From Sphingobacterium daejeonense (GTDB lineage Bacteria > Bacteroidota > Bacteroidia > Sphingobacteriales > Sphingobacteriaceae), in the NCBI RefSeq assembly GCF_901472535.1, contig NZ_LR590470.1, positions 2,542,001 to 2,606,000 on the forward strand: a DNA stretch of 64,000 nucleotides, in the 5' to 3' direction. Every line of letters starts with the position of its first letter. The stretch's first letter is position 1. The position numbers and the translations under genes were made by a program. Of this stretch, positions 28,794 to 39,001 are shown one piece after another. The notes under the pieces were generated by a model. That model was not told where the DNA came from. It worked only from the letters and a program-made list of their open reading frames with translations, and did not search any database.

Positions 28794-29685
28794 ATGAAAA
28801 AACCTATTCTATTTTTTGCATTAATACCAAGCCTCCTCTTCGGATCCTGCCATTTTGAAAAGAGTGTAGAAAAGGATTTCAGAAATTCTTCTGAGACTAT
28901 TCAGATGGGATAGGAGTGGAGGATGTGAAAATACTTCGGAACGGTGATGAAACACCTAATAACGAGTTTGAATTTGCCGATGATATCAGTTTTATATTCA
29001 ACAAGGTCACTGGGCTGCAGGAAAAGGATGGAAAAGTTTATCCAAAAATGTCCATGCGAGTTGTTTCAAGTAAGAGGGATACGGTATTTCATGAGCCAGA
29101 CCTACTTGGGCAAAATCTGAAAGATGGAACAGATCTGAATCCCTTGCAATTAACTGCAAGATTAGTACCGGCTTTCTCGATTAAGGATAGTCCCTATGAT
29201 TATCTACTTTGGAGATTACGGATGCCAATGGAAAAGGCAAGCTTGAATACCATATATTAATCGATCTTATCGAAGGAAAGGGGCTCCAAATTGATGCCGA
29301 GGGTTTGGGGTATGAACATATCTATCTATACAACGAAAGCCAAAAAACCATGGTCCGGGAAGGGAAGGTGGATGCGAAAGATGAATATGTTTTGATGTTT
29401 GAGGGTCTTTCTGGCTTACAGGCCAAGGATGGATTGGTTTATCCGGCACTCATGTTGGATATTACTGATAGTCTTGGAAAAAAGGTGTTGCATAACCCCA
29501 ATCTCTTGAAGGAGCTTACCGATAACGGCATGAAGGAATCTGAATTCCTCGAGAGCAAATTTCCAGTGACCATTCGTTTCAAGCCTTATGAGTTAGTTAA
29601 TCCATGTGTTTTGAAAGCTGTTTTTGAAGATAGACTATCCGGAAAAAAGATCCATGTAGACGGTTTGATTCACATTCAGTATTAA
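28794..29685 (+). CDS. Lipoprotein with two tandem homologous domains (frameshifted)
   Basis: The signal and lipobox are ALIPSLLFGSC after MKKP. Two similar halves follow. The first has FIFNKVTGLQEKDGKVYPKM and VFHEPDLLGQNLKDG, then EITDANGKGKLEYHILIDL. The second has LMFEGLSGLQAKDGLVYPAL and VLHNPNLLKELTDNG, then VLKAVFEDRLSGKKIHVDGL. Each half is about 125 residues and looks like a beta-sandwich. Frame changes near 28910 and 29210 split the 296-residue protein. I do not recognise the domain. It probably sits in the outer membrane or periplasm. Confidence 0.7.
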
Positions 29686-29784
29686 TAACAAACAGTATTT
29701 ATTTAAGTAAATAATTATTTCACCTTATTTTTTAAATTAGACTATTTTAGATTTAAACAAATATTGTATTATATAAAAATAATT

Positions 29785-30563
29785 ATGCCTTGGAATCCAG
29801 AAATATACAATCGTTATAAGGATATACGTTTTAAGCCTTTTTATGATCTTCTTACGTTAATTGAGGAGGTTCCAGATATGAAGGGGATAGATTTGGGATG
29901 TGGTACCGGTGAACAAACAGCTACCATAACCCATCGATTTAAGAGTGCTAGTATTTTAGGAATTGATTCTTCTGCTGAAATGTTGGAAAAATCAAAGGAA
30001 TATGAAAAACAACAGGTTAAAATTCGAGCTTCAGAGCATAGAAGATGCTGTTCATTCAGACACAAAATGGGATTTGGTTTTCAGTAATGCGGCATTGCAA
30101 TGGTTGGACAATCATCAGGAATTATTTCCTAAGGTGATTCATCTGTTGAATCCAGGTGGTCAACTGGCTATTCAAATGCCTGTACAAACAGACAATGTGT
30201 TAAATCAACTGCTTCTTGAATTGGTACAGGAAGAACGATATGCAAAGATATTTAATAATTTTGTTCGTGAATCACCTGTTTTGTCTATGGATGAATATGC
30301 ACAAATACTATTTGAAAATGGTATTGAAGAAATAGACCATTATGCAAAAAGTTTATCCAATAATTGCGGAGAATGCCGACCAATTATTGGAGTTTATTTC
30401 GGGATCAGCACTTATTCCTTATCTAGAATTATTGGAAGGGGAGGAGAAGACAAATTTTGTGACAGCCTATAAAGAAAAGATTGAAAATCACTTCCATAAA
30501 TTTCCATCTATTTATGCATTCAAAAGACTATTACTATATGGAAGAAAGGGTAGAGGCAAATAA
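29785..30563 (+). CDS. tam: Trans-aconitate 2-methyltransferase-like SAM enzyme (frameshifted)
   Basis: This class I SAM methyltransferase has about 260 residues. Opening MPWNPEIYNRYKDIRFKPFY matches the Tam family W-(D/N)-P...Y start. Motif I is KGIDLGCGTGEQTATI, motif II region ILGIDSSAEMLEKSKEY, then WDLVFSNAALQWLDNHQELF and LLNPGGQLAIQMP. The C-terminal segment FKRLLLYGRKGRGK resembles the usual Tam ending. Frame changes near 30020 and 30345 split it. Tam detoxifies trans-aconitate, an inhibitor of aconitase. Internal ATG at 29785 chosen over an upstream one for the family N-terminus. Confidence 0.82.
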
Positions 30564-30668
30564 ATTGAAATAGGGTATTATATCAACAATTATATCGTTG
30601 TTAATAATAAAATTTCAAAAAATGAAATAAATCATATTATCTTGAGTTGAATTTATAATTCAAGCCCT

Positions 30669-31351
30669 ATGAAAAATTTATTGTCAATAATTACATTTTG
30701 TTTTTTGACAAGTATTGTTTTTGGTCAGGAACATTTAAACAAGACTACAAGAATCTATGGCGTTGTTATTGATTCTGAAAGTTATTTGCCAATCAAAGAT
30801 GTCAAAATATCTTACAATAATAAAGTGCTAACCTCCACAAACAAGGATGGTTTTTTTCGAGAGTGATATCAATTTTAATTCATCTTCGAGAGATGGTTTA
30901 AAAGTGACGTTTAGTAAGTCTGGATTCAACAATATCAATTCAATGGAGAAATGGGAGCCGTCCATGTACAAAAATGGCGTTAATTATTTGGTTGGATTGA
31001 AATCAGGTAATAATAAAGGGTTTACAGATGTTTCTCCAGGTGATTTATCTTATGATCAAACCATTGATAAACTTGAGGACATAAAAAAGAAAAAACATTT
31101 TAAAGATAGATTGGCTCAAATTCGTCTGAATAATGAAAATTCATTTTTTGAAATTGATGAGCATTATTATATTTTTGAGCAACACGAGTTGGCTAGAAAT
31201 TGGTAGTCCTGAGGATTCTATTCGCATAAATGAAAGTAAAACAATTTTAGCGAGTGAGCTAAATTCTGTAATTAATCGCAGCCAAATTGTAGCGATGACT
31301 CCAGATGAATTCGAAGTTGGTGTTTACCGCCTTACTACGAAAAAACAGTAA
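30669..31351 (+). CDS. Secreted protein with carboxypeptidase-like regulatory domain (frameshifted)
   Basis: The signal peptide MKNLLSIITFCFLTSIVFGQ is followed by RIYGVVIDSESYLPIKDVKI and a TSTNKDGFF turn, the CarboxypepD_reg-like beta-sandwich used in many exported Bacteroidota proteins. The rest is unrecognised: GLKVTFSKSGFNNINSMEKW, then a charged region and NRSQIVAMTPDEFEVGVYRL. Frame changes near 30860 and 31195 split about 227 residues. No partner gene is evident; a terminator hairpin follows at 31382. The domain alone does not give a function. Confidence 0.65.
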
Positions 31352-31381
31352 TCAGCAAGTATTAATTTTCATTCATACCTA

Positions 31382-31410
31382 TAGCTTTCAATAAAATGAA
31401 AGCTTTTTGA
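31382..31410 (+). terminator. Intrinsic terminator
   Basis: The stem TAGCTTTCA / TGAAAGCT with an ATAAA loop is followed by a T-run, 30 bp after the preceding stop. Confidence 0.8.
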
Positions 31411-31496
31411 TTTTTGCGGATTTATATTCATAAAAATTAATAAATTTACCCCTAAATTATTATTAGTCAATAAATCGGAATTAGCTGCAGCAAATA

Positions 31497-31749
31497 ATGA
31501 ATGGAAATAAACTCAATGATTTATCAATTGACAAGCTCTATAAAGCAAAAAAGAAAAATAAGAGACTTCTAAATTTGCATTTATTTTTATTCGGTTTTTT
31601 TTCGATGATTAGTCTATATGTATATCTAGTAGATGAATTCAAAAATCTATTTATTATTTCCTTTGATTTTTCTTATTATATCATTGACATATTGGAAAAT
31701 CATTAACAGTATCAATACTGAAATTAGGTTTAGACGTAATAAGGAATAA
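31497..31749 (+). CDS. Small two-helix membrane protein (frameshifted)
   Basis: The protein opens MNGNKLNDLSIDKLYKAKKK with a basic stretch, then a membrane helix LHLFLFGFFSMISLYVYLV. Near 31640 the frame changes; the other frame gives a second helix IYLLFPLIFLIISLTYWKII and a basic tail RFRRNKE ending at 31749. Corrected length is about 84 residues, both termini probably cytoplasmic. The family is not recognised. A terminator hairpin follows at 31820. Confidence 0.6.
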
Positions 31750-31819
31750 ATTGAAGCTATAGTGAATCGGAACCTTTATTAGGAACTAATTAACCTGAGG
31801 GAAGCACATTGTTTTAAAT

Positions 31820-31855
31820 AAAGCGAACAGATATTTACCATCTATTCGCTTTTAA
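31820..31855 (+). terminator. Intrinsic terminator
   Basis: The stem AAAGCGAACAGAT / ATCTATTCGCTTT has one mismatch and T residues after it. It lies between the small membrane-protein gene and the convergent Mrr-type gene, and its A-rich left side could serve the other strand too. Confidence 0.75.
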
Positions 31856-31911
31856 GAATTTTTTCTATAATTTGATAAAGTATGTTATCATGTGAGCTAG
31901 TGCTTTGATAC

Positions 31912-33711
31912 TTATTTATTTTTTTGTTCTAAATTATATTTTTTAGCTTCCTTTAAATCTATAAATGCCTTTTGTCCATGTTTTTCTAATAAATAGAGTA
32001 AATTATTTCCATTTAATAAAGTTAATGGCTTGTTTTTAGCAAATTCATAGGCATCTGGACCATAATCAGCTGTAGATACTAAAATTCCTTTGGTAGCACC
32101 TTCATTCAAAACTGTACCGTATAAATCTCTGACTGCCGAAACTCCTACTGTATTTGTATACCTTTTAGCTTGGATAACTATTTTACCCCCTCTTATAGGA
32201 TCTGGATCAAAAGCTACAGCATCTACACCACCATCTCTACTAGCTCGTGTTACTTTTACCTCCCCGCCATTAGTACTAAATTCTTTTTGAAATAGTTCCC
32301 TTATAAGGTGTTCAAAATCTTCCCAGCTCATTATAGCAAGATTATAACCTTCATCTAGCATATGCGCAATATCATAGGAATCAACAAATCTTTTATCATT
32401 TCGATTTATTTGAATAAGTGGCTTTATTGACGTTATAGAATGTAATTTACTACTTCCAACTCCTTTTAAACTTTTAAAGCACGCTTTAGGATCTACATGA
32501 GATAAGTCAATTTGATTAAACTCTTCTTTTTTTGCTTGTAAAGAAACAATACAAGAGTTGATTTTTTTTCCATTGGCTCTATTTATAGTTTCAACCCAAC
32601 CATTAAATACTATTATATCTATTGCAATTGCTTTATCAGCTTCAAAAATTTCATGTAGTGTACGAAGGCAAATATTATATATTGCAGTATCATACATTTT
32701 TGCTAATTGTAATTCAGAGATATAGTACTCTTTAATTTCCTTTTTTGTTGCTATATACTTGACTTCTGAAAGTTTTGGGAAATCTGATGGTGATGGTAAA
32801 ACAAAATCAATTATTAATAAATCACTCTCTGATTTATATTCAAGATCAAAATCTTTAGGAAATGTATCAGGATATTGTGAATTATTTAATACCAATTCGC
32901 AATATTCAATAATAGCATTTTCTTCCTTTTGAAAATATTGTTCTTTTAATTTCTCAATTTTTAAATTATGTACTTTTTGTTTATTGTTAAATTCATCTTT
33001 GGATTTCAACCATTCAATTTCTAAGGAATTAAATTTTTTTAAAAGTAATTCTTCACTTTTAAGATGTTTTTCCAACAAAATTGTATAATCTTTATCGATA
33101 GTGGTATTAATATTTTCTATTTGTTGTATTTCCTTATTCCAATTATCCATTGCCTCATGATATTTTTTTTCGCTTTTCAAAATTTTTTGTTGCTTAACGC
33201 TTTTCAAAATTTTATCAAAAAAGTTAAATTTAGGTTGAAAATCCGCTTTATTAGGCTCTTTTGGCAATTTCTTATATCCTTTTTTCTTTGGTACAACAAG
33301 TTTTTTTAATTCTTTTTCTAATAAATTTTGGGGATTTGATTCTGTAAATTTCTTTTTATTTTTTAATGAATTCCAATCAATAGCATCATCAACAGTTAAT
33401 GTCTGAAATAAAATATTTTCTATTTGTAGTAATGCTTCTTGTGCTTCTCTAGTTTTTTCTTCTGCTAACTTTTGGTTAGCTATCTTTGTGGTTTGAACAT
33501 TATTTTTTAGGATGATTTTTGACCATTGTTCATCCCATTTTTTAAATTGATTATCAATTTTATTATCCAGAATCCAACTTTCTTTATCTTTTAAAACTCT
33601 ATAAGTATTCAACCCTAAATGAGAGATTTCAGCTACATATCGCACTTGGTAATTCTTTAAATATTCTTCACTACGGTTAATAACATGTAGCTTTTTAAAA
33701 TTTTCTGACAT
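31912..33711 (-). CDS. Mrr-type restriction endonuclease with long coiled-coil N-terminus
   Basis: This is an intact 599-residue protein. Residues about 1-270 are Lys/Glu-rich coiled coil (for example KLAEEKTREAQEALLQIENI). A middle region (about 275-440) has LLIIDFVLPSPSDFPKLSEV. Residues about 455-590 form the PD-(D/E)XK Mrr_cat domain: SWEDFEHLIRELFQKEF, ASRDGGVDAVAFDPDP and KIVIQAKRYTNTVGVSAVRD, with the D...QAK catalytic pattern, then GILVSTADYGPDAYEFA. Such stand-alone nucleases are often type IV restriction enzymes cutting modified DNA, or effectors of other defence systems. No methylase is nearby. Composition is extremely AT-rich compared with neighbours, a sign of acquisition. Confidence 0.88.
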   Translation of the reverse strand: MSENFKKLHVINRSEEYLKNYQVRYVAEISHLGLNTYRVLKDKESWILDNKIDNQFKKWDEQWSKIILKNNVQTTKIANQKLAEEKTREAQEALLQIENILFQTLTVDDAIDWNSLKNKKKFTESNPQNLLEKELKKLVVPKKKGYKKLPKEPNKADFQPKFNFFDKILKSVKQQKILKSEKKYHEAMDNWNKEIQQIENINTTIDKDYTILLEKHLKSEELLLKKFNSLEIEWLKSKDEFNNKQKVHNLKIEKLKEQYFQKEENAIIEYCELVLNNSQYPDTFPKDFDLEYKSESDLLIIDFVLPSPSDFPKLSEVKYIATKKEIKEYYISELQLAKMYDTAIYNICLRTLHEIFEADKAIAIDIIVFNGWVETINRANGKKINSCIVSLQAKKEEFNQIDLSHVDPKACFKSLKGVGSSKLHSITSIKPLIQINRNDKRFVDSYDIAHMLDEGYNLAIMSWEDFEHLIRELFQKEFSTNGGEVKVTRASRDGGVDAVAFDPDPIRGGKIVIQAKRYTNTVGVSAVRDLYGTVLNEGATKGILVSTADYGPDAYEFAKNKPLTLLNGNNLLYLLEKHGQKAFIDLKEAKKYNLEQKNK

Positions 33712-33913
33712 TTTATAATTGTTTGGTTTATTATATAAGAGATATTATAATTTATTTTATATTAAAATCTAATCTGATTAATATTATACAAAATTCCAAA
33801 TTATTATTTAACCTATGCGGTTTTTTAAATTCAGTGAAGTAAAATTTCATTCTTATTTTATTAAAAAATTAATAGTAAAATTAGATTATAATACCTAACA
33901 AAATTGTTAAAAC

Positions 33914-34531
33914 ATGGATAATTTCACCAAGCAATTTATTAATAAGCACAAAATCGATAAAAAACATATTTTCGATGCTAAAGGAAAAACGATCAATAGC
34001 CTAAAACTTTGGATGAAGGCTAATGGTAAATTATATGCTTATAATTCTACATTCTGTAAAAATGGACATTCAATAAAAAGTAAAAGTGGACATTGTATTG
34101 TATGTAATGTTACTCGGATAGCATTTGTAAAAAGGAAATATAAGAATGGATTTTTATATGTGTTTGGAACTAAAACTAAACAATATATTAAAGTAGGCAT
34201 GACAACTGAAAACATTTTCAATAGGTTACAAAAGTTAAATAGTAGACGAGTAGGAGGCGTAAATGATTGGGAGGCTTTATTATATTTCAAAGTAGATAAC
34301 ACTAATTCTATTGAATTTGATATTCATAAAATTCTTAAACCTTATGAAGTCAAGAATTCACTTTATCAAGGTACCCAAAGTAAAGAATTATTTAGATGTA
34401 GTTACTTTAAAGCTGAAAGTATAATAAATGAATATATAAAATCAAATAATATTTTGGTTATAGAAAGTAAGCAATTATATTCCAATTACAATGATTTTGA
34501 TTTTAAAAATTTAAGAGCAATCTACAAATGA
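33914..34531 (+). CDS. T5orf172/GIY-YIG nuclease-like protein with zinc ribbon
   Basis: This is an intact 205-residue protein. Residues about 48-66 hold CKNGHSIKSKSGHCIVC, a Cys/His zinc-ribbon-like knuckle. Residues about 78-150 give FLYVFGTKTKQYIKVGMT, then NIFNRLQKLN, matching the GIY-YIG core of the T5 Orf172/MUG113 group (Y...V-G-T, then R-L-x-x-L). The Glu expected later could be the one in SIEFDIHKILKPYEV. It is divergent from the Mrr-type nuclease with about 200 bp of AT-rich sequence between starts, so both could share a control region. Family members occur in phage and mobile elements. No signal peptide. Confidence 0.7.
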   Translation: MDNFTKQFINKHKIDKKHIFDAKGKTINSLKLWMKANGKLYAYNSTFCKNGHSIKSKSGHCIVCNVTRIAFVKRKYKNGFLYVFGTKTKQYIKVGMTTENIFNRLQKLNSRRVGGVNDWEALLYFKVDNTNSIEFDIHKILKPYEVKNSLYQGTQSKELFRCSYFKAESIINEYIKSNNILVIESKQLYSNYNDFDFKNLRAIYK

Positions 34532-34730
34532 ACCTAACTTGTGGGTTTTGAATAATACAAAAAGCTCCTTTTATACATTATCAAAAAGATTCACCTTAAT
34601 TTTCGTTTGTAACTATTTTATTTGTTTTACTCATATTTAATAGTATCTAAGCCAGAATTCGAAACAATCTATTTGTCAAATAATTTATATTATGTTAAAT
34701 AGATGTTTTTAAATACTCACCTCTTTATAC

Positions 34731-34770
34731 AGAAAAAGCTTCATTATATTATAGTGAAGCTTTTTCTTTT
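34731..34770. terminator. Bidirectional terminator before cysN
   Basis: The 11-bp perfect stem AAAAAGCTTCA / TGAAGCTTTTT has flanking A and T runs and lies 20 bp past the cysN stop. The 250 bp between the T5orf172-like gene and here hold nothing else I can name. Confidence 0.92.
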
Positions 34771-34790
34771 TTTGTTTACTTGTTTGTTTA

Positions 34791-36024
34791 TTATAAAATA
34801 GCTGCTGCTACAGTTAAGTTTGTCCTAGGATCAATAATAATAGCTCTAGAGTTTTCTGAGAATTCATTTTGTTTATCAAAGATGATTTCATCTGCAGATT
34901 TAATAACCACACGGCCAATATCATTTAGTCCGATTGACTGGTTATATAATTGTTCTTGATTATGAATATCATATTTGAATAATATTTCTGGGATTTTAAT
35001 TTTGCTGACTTTAGAGTGCGTTTGTAATAGATATATTTGGCTTGTGTCCAATTCTTTATTTTCAAACCATGATATGTTGGCTTCAAAAGATTTTTCAGTT
35101 CTTGCTGGATGGTTAGCGCTTATGATATAATCACCTCTTGAAATATCTATTTCATCCTGTAAATGTACAATAACTGAAGATCCGTTTTGAGCTTCTTGCA
35201 ATTGTTCTCCATTAAATTCAATGGATTTAATCCTTGTTCTAGAGCCATTAGGCAGTACCAACACCTCTTCTCCTACTGTTAACCCCTCTCCTAACACTCG
35301 ACCGGCATATCCTCTATAATCGTGTAAATCAGCACTTTGAGGTCTAATTACCCATTGAACAGGAAATCTCCAACCTTGATTTTTAGCCTCTAACAAATTC
35401 AATTTCTTCCAAATAATTCAATAGTGATGCTCCATGGTACCAAGGCATTCTTTGGGATTTATTGACAATATTATCGCCTTTTAGGGCAGAAACTGGAATA
35501 AAATCAACATCTTCTAATCCTAAACGGTTTGCCAGCGCTAAATAATCGGTTTTAATGTTTTCAAATACGGCCAATTCATAATCGACCATATCCATTTTAT
35601 TCACACATACCAATACTTTTTTGAGGCCCAATAATTTGGCTATAAAAGAGTGTCTTTTAGTTTGTTCTATAACACCTTTTCTAGCATCAATTAAGATAAT
35701 AATCAAGTCAGAATTTGATGCACCTGTCACCATATTTCTAGTATACTGAATATGACCTGGGGCATCTGCTATAATAAATTTTCTTTTGTCCGTTTGGAAA
35801 TATTTATAGGCTACATCGATTGTAATTCCTTGTTCTCTTTCCGCTTTTAGACCGTCCGTTAGAATCGCCAGATCAATAGTTCCATCATCATTTTTCCGAT
35901 TTGCTTTTTGGATAGCTTCTAATTGATCATCTAAGATTGAATTGGTATCGTATAAGAGTCTACCAATTAAAGTACTTTTTCCATCATCTACCGATCCTGC
36001 AGTTAAGAATTTCAATATATTCAT
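34791..36024 (-). CDS. cysN: Sulfate adenylyltransferase subunit 1, GTPase (frameshifted)
   Basis: This is the GTP-driven large subunit of ATP sulfurylase, about 411 residues. Translation-factor-like motifs are [15 protein letters not shown] (P-loop), [14 protein letters not shown] (switch II) and [11 protein letters not shown] (guanine). A shift near 35395 separates NYLEEIEFV from [20 protein letters not shown], which starts the beta-barrel domains. The C-terminus is NLTVAAAIL. It is the last gene of the sulfate assimilation operon, 20 bp after cysD. No APS kinase domain is attached, in line with an APS-reducing pathway. Confidence 0.95.
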
Positions 36025-36044
36025 TTTCTTAATTTTAATAGTCT

Positions 36045-36935
36045 TTAAAAATACCCTTGCTTTTTACGATCCTCCATAGCAGCTTCTGAAACTTTATCAT
36101 CAAGTCTTGCACCTCTTTCACTGACTGTTGAAGCTTTTATTTCATCGATGATATCATCCAGCTCCACAGCTATTGAATCGACAGCAGCAGTACAGGTCAT
36201 ATCCCCTACAGTCCTAAATCTCACTGATTTATGTTCTACTATATCAGCATCGTCGATTTGCAACACTGGATCAGCTGCCATCCACTGACCATTTCTAAAG
36301 ACTACATTTCTTTTATGAGAGAAATAGATAGAAGGCAGGGCAATTTTCTCTCTTTTTATATAATTCCAAACGTCTAGCTCAGTCCAGTTAGAAATTGGGA
36401 AAACACGCACATTTTCACCTTTTTGGATTTTGCCATTAAAAATATTCCATAGCTCAGGTCTTTGTCTTTTTGGGTCCCATTGTCCAAAGTCATCTCTTAC
36501 AGAGAAAATTCTTTCTTTTGCACGAGCCTTTTCTTCATCTCTCCGAGCTCCACCAATACAGGCATCGAAACCATTTTTTTCGATCGTTTCTAAAAGAGTT
36601 ACTGTTTGCAATGCATTTCTGCTTGCATTCTTTCCTTTTTGCTCAACAACTTTTCCGGAGTCGATACTGTCTTGAACATATCCAACAATTAGTTTTTCAC
36701 CAATTTCATTGATGAGCCAATCTCGGAATTGAATTGTTTCTGGAAAATTATGACCAGTATCAATATGTACAAGAGGAAAAGGAAATTTTCCTGGTCTAAA
36801 AGCTTTTTTTGCTAAATGCACCAATGTAATTGAATCTTTTCCACCTGAAAACAGAAGTGCTGGATTCTCGAATTGTCCGGCCACTTCTCTCAATATATAT
36901 ATAGCTTCCGCTTCTAAATGATCTAAGTAATCCAT
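36045..36935 (-). CDS. cysD: Sulfate adenylyltransferase subunit 2
   Basis: This intact 296-residue ATP-PP-pyrophosphatase-fold subunit makes adenosine 5'-phosphosulfate with CysN. PP-loop [20 protein letters not shown]; then [20 protein letters not shown], the R-rich [18 protein letters not shown] loop, and the C-terminal [10 protein letters not shown] with QGYF end typical of CysD. Eleven bp from cysH and 20 bp from cysN, so the three form a tight unit. Confidence 0.97.
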   Translation of the reverse strand: MDYLDHLEAEAIYILREVAGQFENPALLFSGGKDSITLVHLAKKAFRPGKFPFPLVHIDTGHNFPETIQFRDWLINEIGEKLIVGYVQDSIDSGKVVEQKGKNASRNALQTVTLLETIEKNGFDACIGGARRDEEKARAKERIFSVRDDFGQWDPKRQRPELWNIFNGKIQKGENVRVFPISNWTELDVWNYIKREKIALPSIYFSHKRNVVFRNGQWMAADPVLQIDDADIVEHKSVRFRTVGDMTCTAAVDSIAVELDDIIDEIKASTVSERGARLDDKVSEAAMEDRKKQGYF

Positions 36936-36946
36936 TTTTTAAAATA

Positions 36947-37651
36947 TTATTTATGTGTCACATGTAACCCACACTCCTTTTTAGATTGGTCTTCCCACCA
37001 CCATCTACCAGCGCGAAAATCCTCACCATCTTGCACTGCTCTTGTACAAGGTTGGCAACCAATGCTTATAAAACCCTTATCATGTAATGGATTATAAGGT
37101 ACATAATTGGTCTTTAGGTAACTTTCTACCTCTTTCAAAGTCCAATTATAGAGTGGATGGATTTTAATAATTTGATTAACCTCATCCCATTCCACGTTCT
37201 CCATTTGGTCCCTATTCTGCGATTGTTCAGCACGTATGCCCGTAATCCAAACTTTGAAGCCTGCAATTGCCCGTTTCAAAGGTTCTATTTTTCTAATTTG
37301 ACAGCATTCTTTTCTGTCTTCAACAGAATTATAAAAACTGGAAGGTCCTTTTTCTTCCAATAATCTTTCTACAGATTGAGAATTTGGATAGTAAGCTTTG
37401 ATTTTTAACTTATATAAGTCTAAAGTTCTGTTCCACACGTAATATGTTTCTGGAAATAATCTGCCAGTATCCAAAGTAAAGATGGATACTTTAGATTTTT
37501 GTTCAGCTAACATATGAGTGATAACCTGATCTTCAATTCCAAATGAAGTTGAAAAAACAGCGTCTTGTCCAAAATGCTCATCAATATATTGTATTATTGA
37601 TCGAGCATCCGCTCCTTTTAATTCTGATTTAATTTGCTCGATCATATTCAT
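36947..37651 (-). CDS. cysH: Adenylyl-sulfate (APS) reductase, iron-sulfur type
   Basis: This intact 234-residue enzyme reduces activated sulfate to sulfite with thioredoxin. The substrate loop is AVFSTSFGIEDQVITHML. The catalytic cysteine is in the terminal KKECGLHVTHK. Two cysteine pairs, RKECCQIRKIEPL and ISIGCQPCTRAV, form the [4Fe-4S] site that marks the APS-using subtype, unlike E. coli PAPS reductase. Together with the absence of any APS kinase in the operon, this supports direct APS reduction. Its start overlaps the corrected end of the siroheme gene. Confidence 0.95.
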   Translation of the reverse strand: MNMIEQIKSELKGADARSIIQYIDEHFGQDAVFSTSFGIEDQVITHMLAEQKSKVSIFTLDTGRLFPETYYVWNRTLDLYKLKIKAYYPNSQSVERLLEEKGPSSFYNSVEDRKECCQIRKIEPLKRAIAGFKVWITGIRAEQSQNRDQMENVEWDEVNQIIKIHPLYNWTLKEVESYLKTNYVPYNPLHDKGFISIGCQPCTRAVQDGEDFRAGRWWWEDQSKKECGLHVTHK

Positions 37652-38221
37652 TTTTGATTACTAATTGTTCCGTATGCGCATTTAACACCTCTATTTTTTG
37701 TTTTAGATCCCTTGAATTTGATTTCTCAGATCCGACATCAGGTTCAAAGTCTCGTCTATCTCTTCGGGCAATAATTCATTTAAGAATTCTTTAAGTCTTT
37801 TAGCGATTGTGGGAGATTTACCATTGGTAGAAATCCCTATTTTCAAATTACCTTTTCGAACAACAGATCCGAGATAAAAATCACATAATGATGGCTTGTC
37901 AGCAACATTCAAAAGGATATGATGTTTTGTACATAAATCTCTAACCAGATTATTCAATTTCGGATTATTTGTCGCTAGTATAACTAGTTGTTTTTCAAAT
38001 AAATCAACCGGACTAAATGAACGATTAGATAATTCAATTAACGGTTTATCAGCGATGAACTCATAAAATTCCGTTGAAACTTTTTCGGCTACGACTTTAA
38101 CTTTTGCATCGGGAGAATTGGATATTATAGCTTGAATTTTTTCCAATCCAACAGGTCCTGCTCCGACAAGCAAAGTTTGGACTTGATCAAGTTTAATATA
38201 TATTGGAAAAAGAGTATTCAT
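37629..38221 (-). CDS. Precorrin-2 dehydrogenase / sirohydrochlorin ferrochelatase (frameshifted end)
   Basis: This Met8/CysG-B type protein makes siroheme from precorrin-2. It opens MNTLFPIYIKLDQVQTLLVG with the NAD-binding VGAGPVGLEKI loop, LVILATNNPKLNN and the family motif LLNVADKPSLCDFYLGSVVR, then ISTNGKSPTIAKRLKEFLNE. One reading stops after RNQIQGI, but the next frame carries DLKQKIEVLNAHTEQLVI to a stop at 37629, giving about 197 residues, the usual length. The start codon overlaps the stop of the upstream cobA as TAATG, and the corrected end overlaps cysH by about 23 bp, so translation is coupled. Confidence 0.92.
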
Positions 38222-38989
38222 TAAAATTCTAATACTTGTATTTCTTCTTTAATCTGTTCAAACTCGAGGTGTTTTGCAACTACCTCGCCCAATACAATGA
38301 TTGCCGGCACCCCAATTGCTGAAGCTTGAGCTTTTTCCAGAATATTTTCTACTCTGCCCAGAACAATTTTTCTCATTTGGAAGAGAACCGTTTTGTATTA
38401 ATGCAATTGGCAGTTCTCCTTTCCCATTATCAGTATACAAATCAATGATTTCCTTTAACTTAGCATATCCCATCAAAACAACTACTGTAGCGTTAGTGTT
38501 AACAGCTTTGTATAAATCTTCTGATAAAAATCCGGCTTTAGTTGCGCCAGTTATTACCCAAAAAGATTCAGAAATCCCTCTATAAGTCAATGGAATTTGT
38601 TGCAGTCCGGTTAGGCTTATTGATGAAGAAAGTCCGGGCACAACGGCTGTAGGGATATTGAATTGTCTAACGTAATCAATTTCTTCACCACCTCGGCCAA
38701 ATACAAATGGATCACCGCCTTTAAGCCTTACGACATGTCCATGTGTCAATGCATAATCAACTAATAATTGATTGATCTGTTCCTGTGAAGTAGATAATTG
38801 TTCGGCTCTTTTGCCTACATATATTTTCGTACAATTCTCATCTGCTAATTCTAGCAATTCTTCATTTACTAGTGCATCATATAATATTACGTCAGCTTTT
38901 TGAATGGCTTTTATCCCTTTTAATGTAATAAGTTCAGGATCCCCTGGACCCGCACCTACTAAAGTTACAAATGGTTTAATTTCCTTCAT
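38221..38989 (-). CDS. cobA: Uroporphyrinogen-III C-methyltransferase (frameshifted)
   Basis: This SUMT catalyses the two SAM-dependent methylations that start siroheme synthesis. Motifs: TLVGAGPGDPELITLKG, VILYDALVNEELL, VVRLKGGDPFVFGRGGEEID and PGLSSSISLTGLQQIPLTYR. Near 38375 an extra A in a run (five where four fit) shifts the frame; the correct ending is EKIVLGRVENILEKAQAS... to IQVLEF at 38221, about 256 residues. It lies between the sulfite reductase and the precorrin-2 dehydrogenase gene, supplying the siroheme that the reductase needs. Confidence 0.94.
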
Positions 38990-39001
38990 TTCTCTCCTCT
39001 C

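Noticed and set aside
31912..33711. Classical restriction-modification system
   Set aside because: No methyltransferase or specificity subunit is adjacent; a stand-alone (type IV-like) nuclease fits better.
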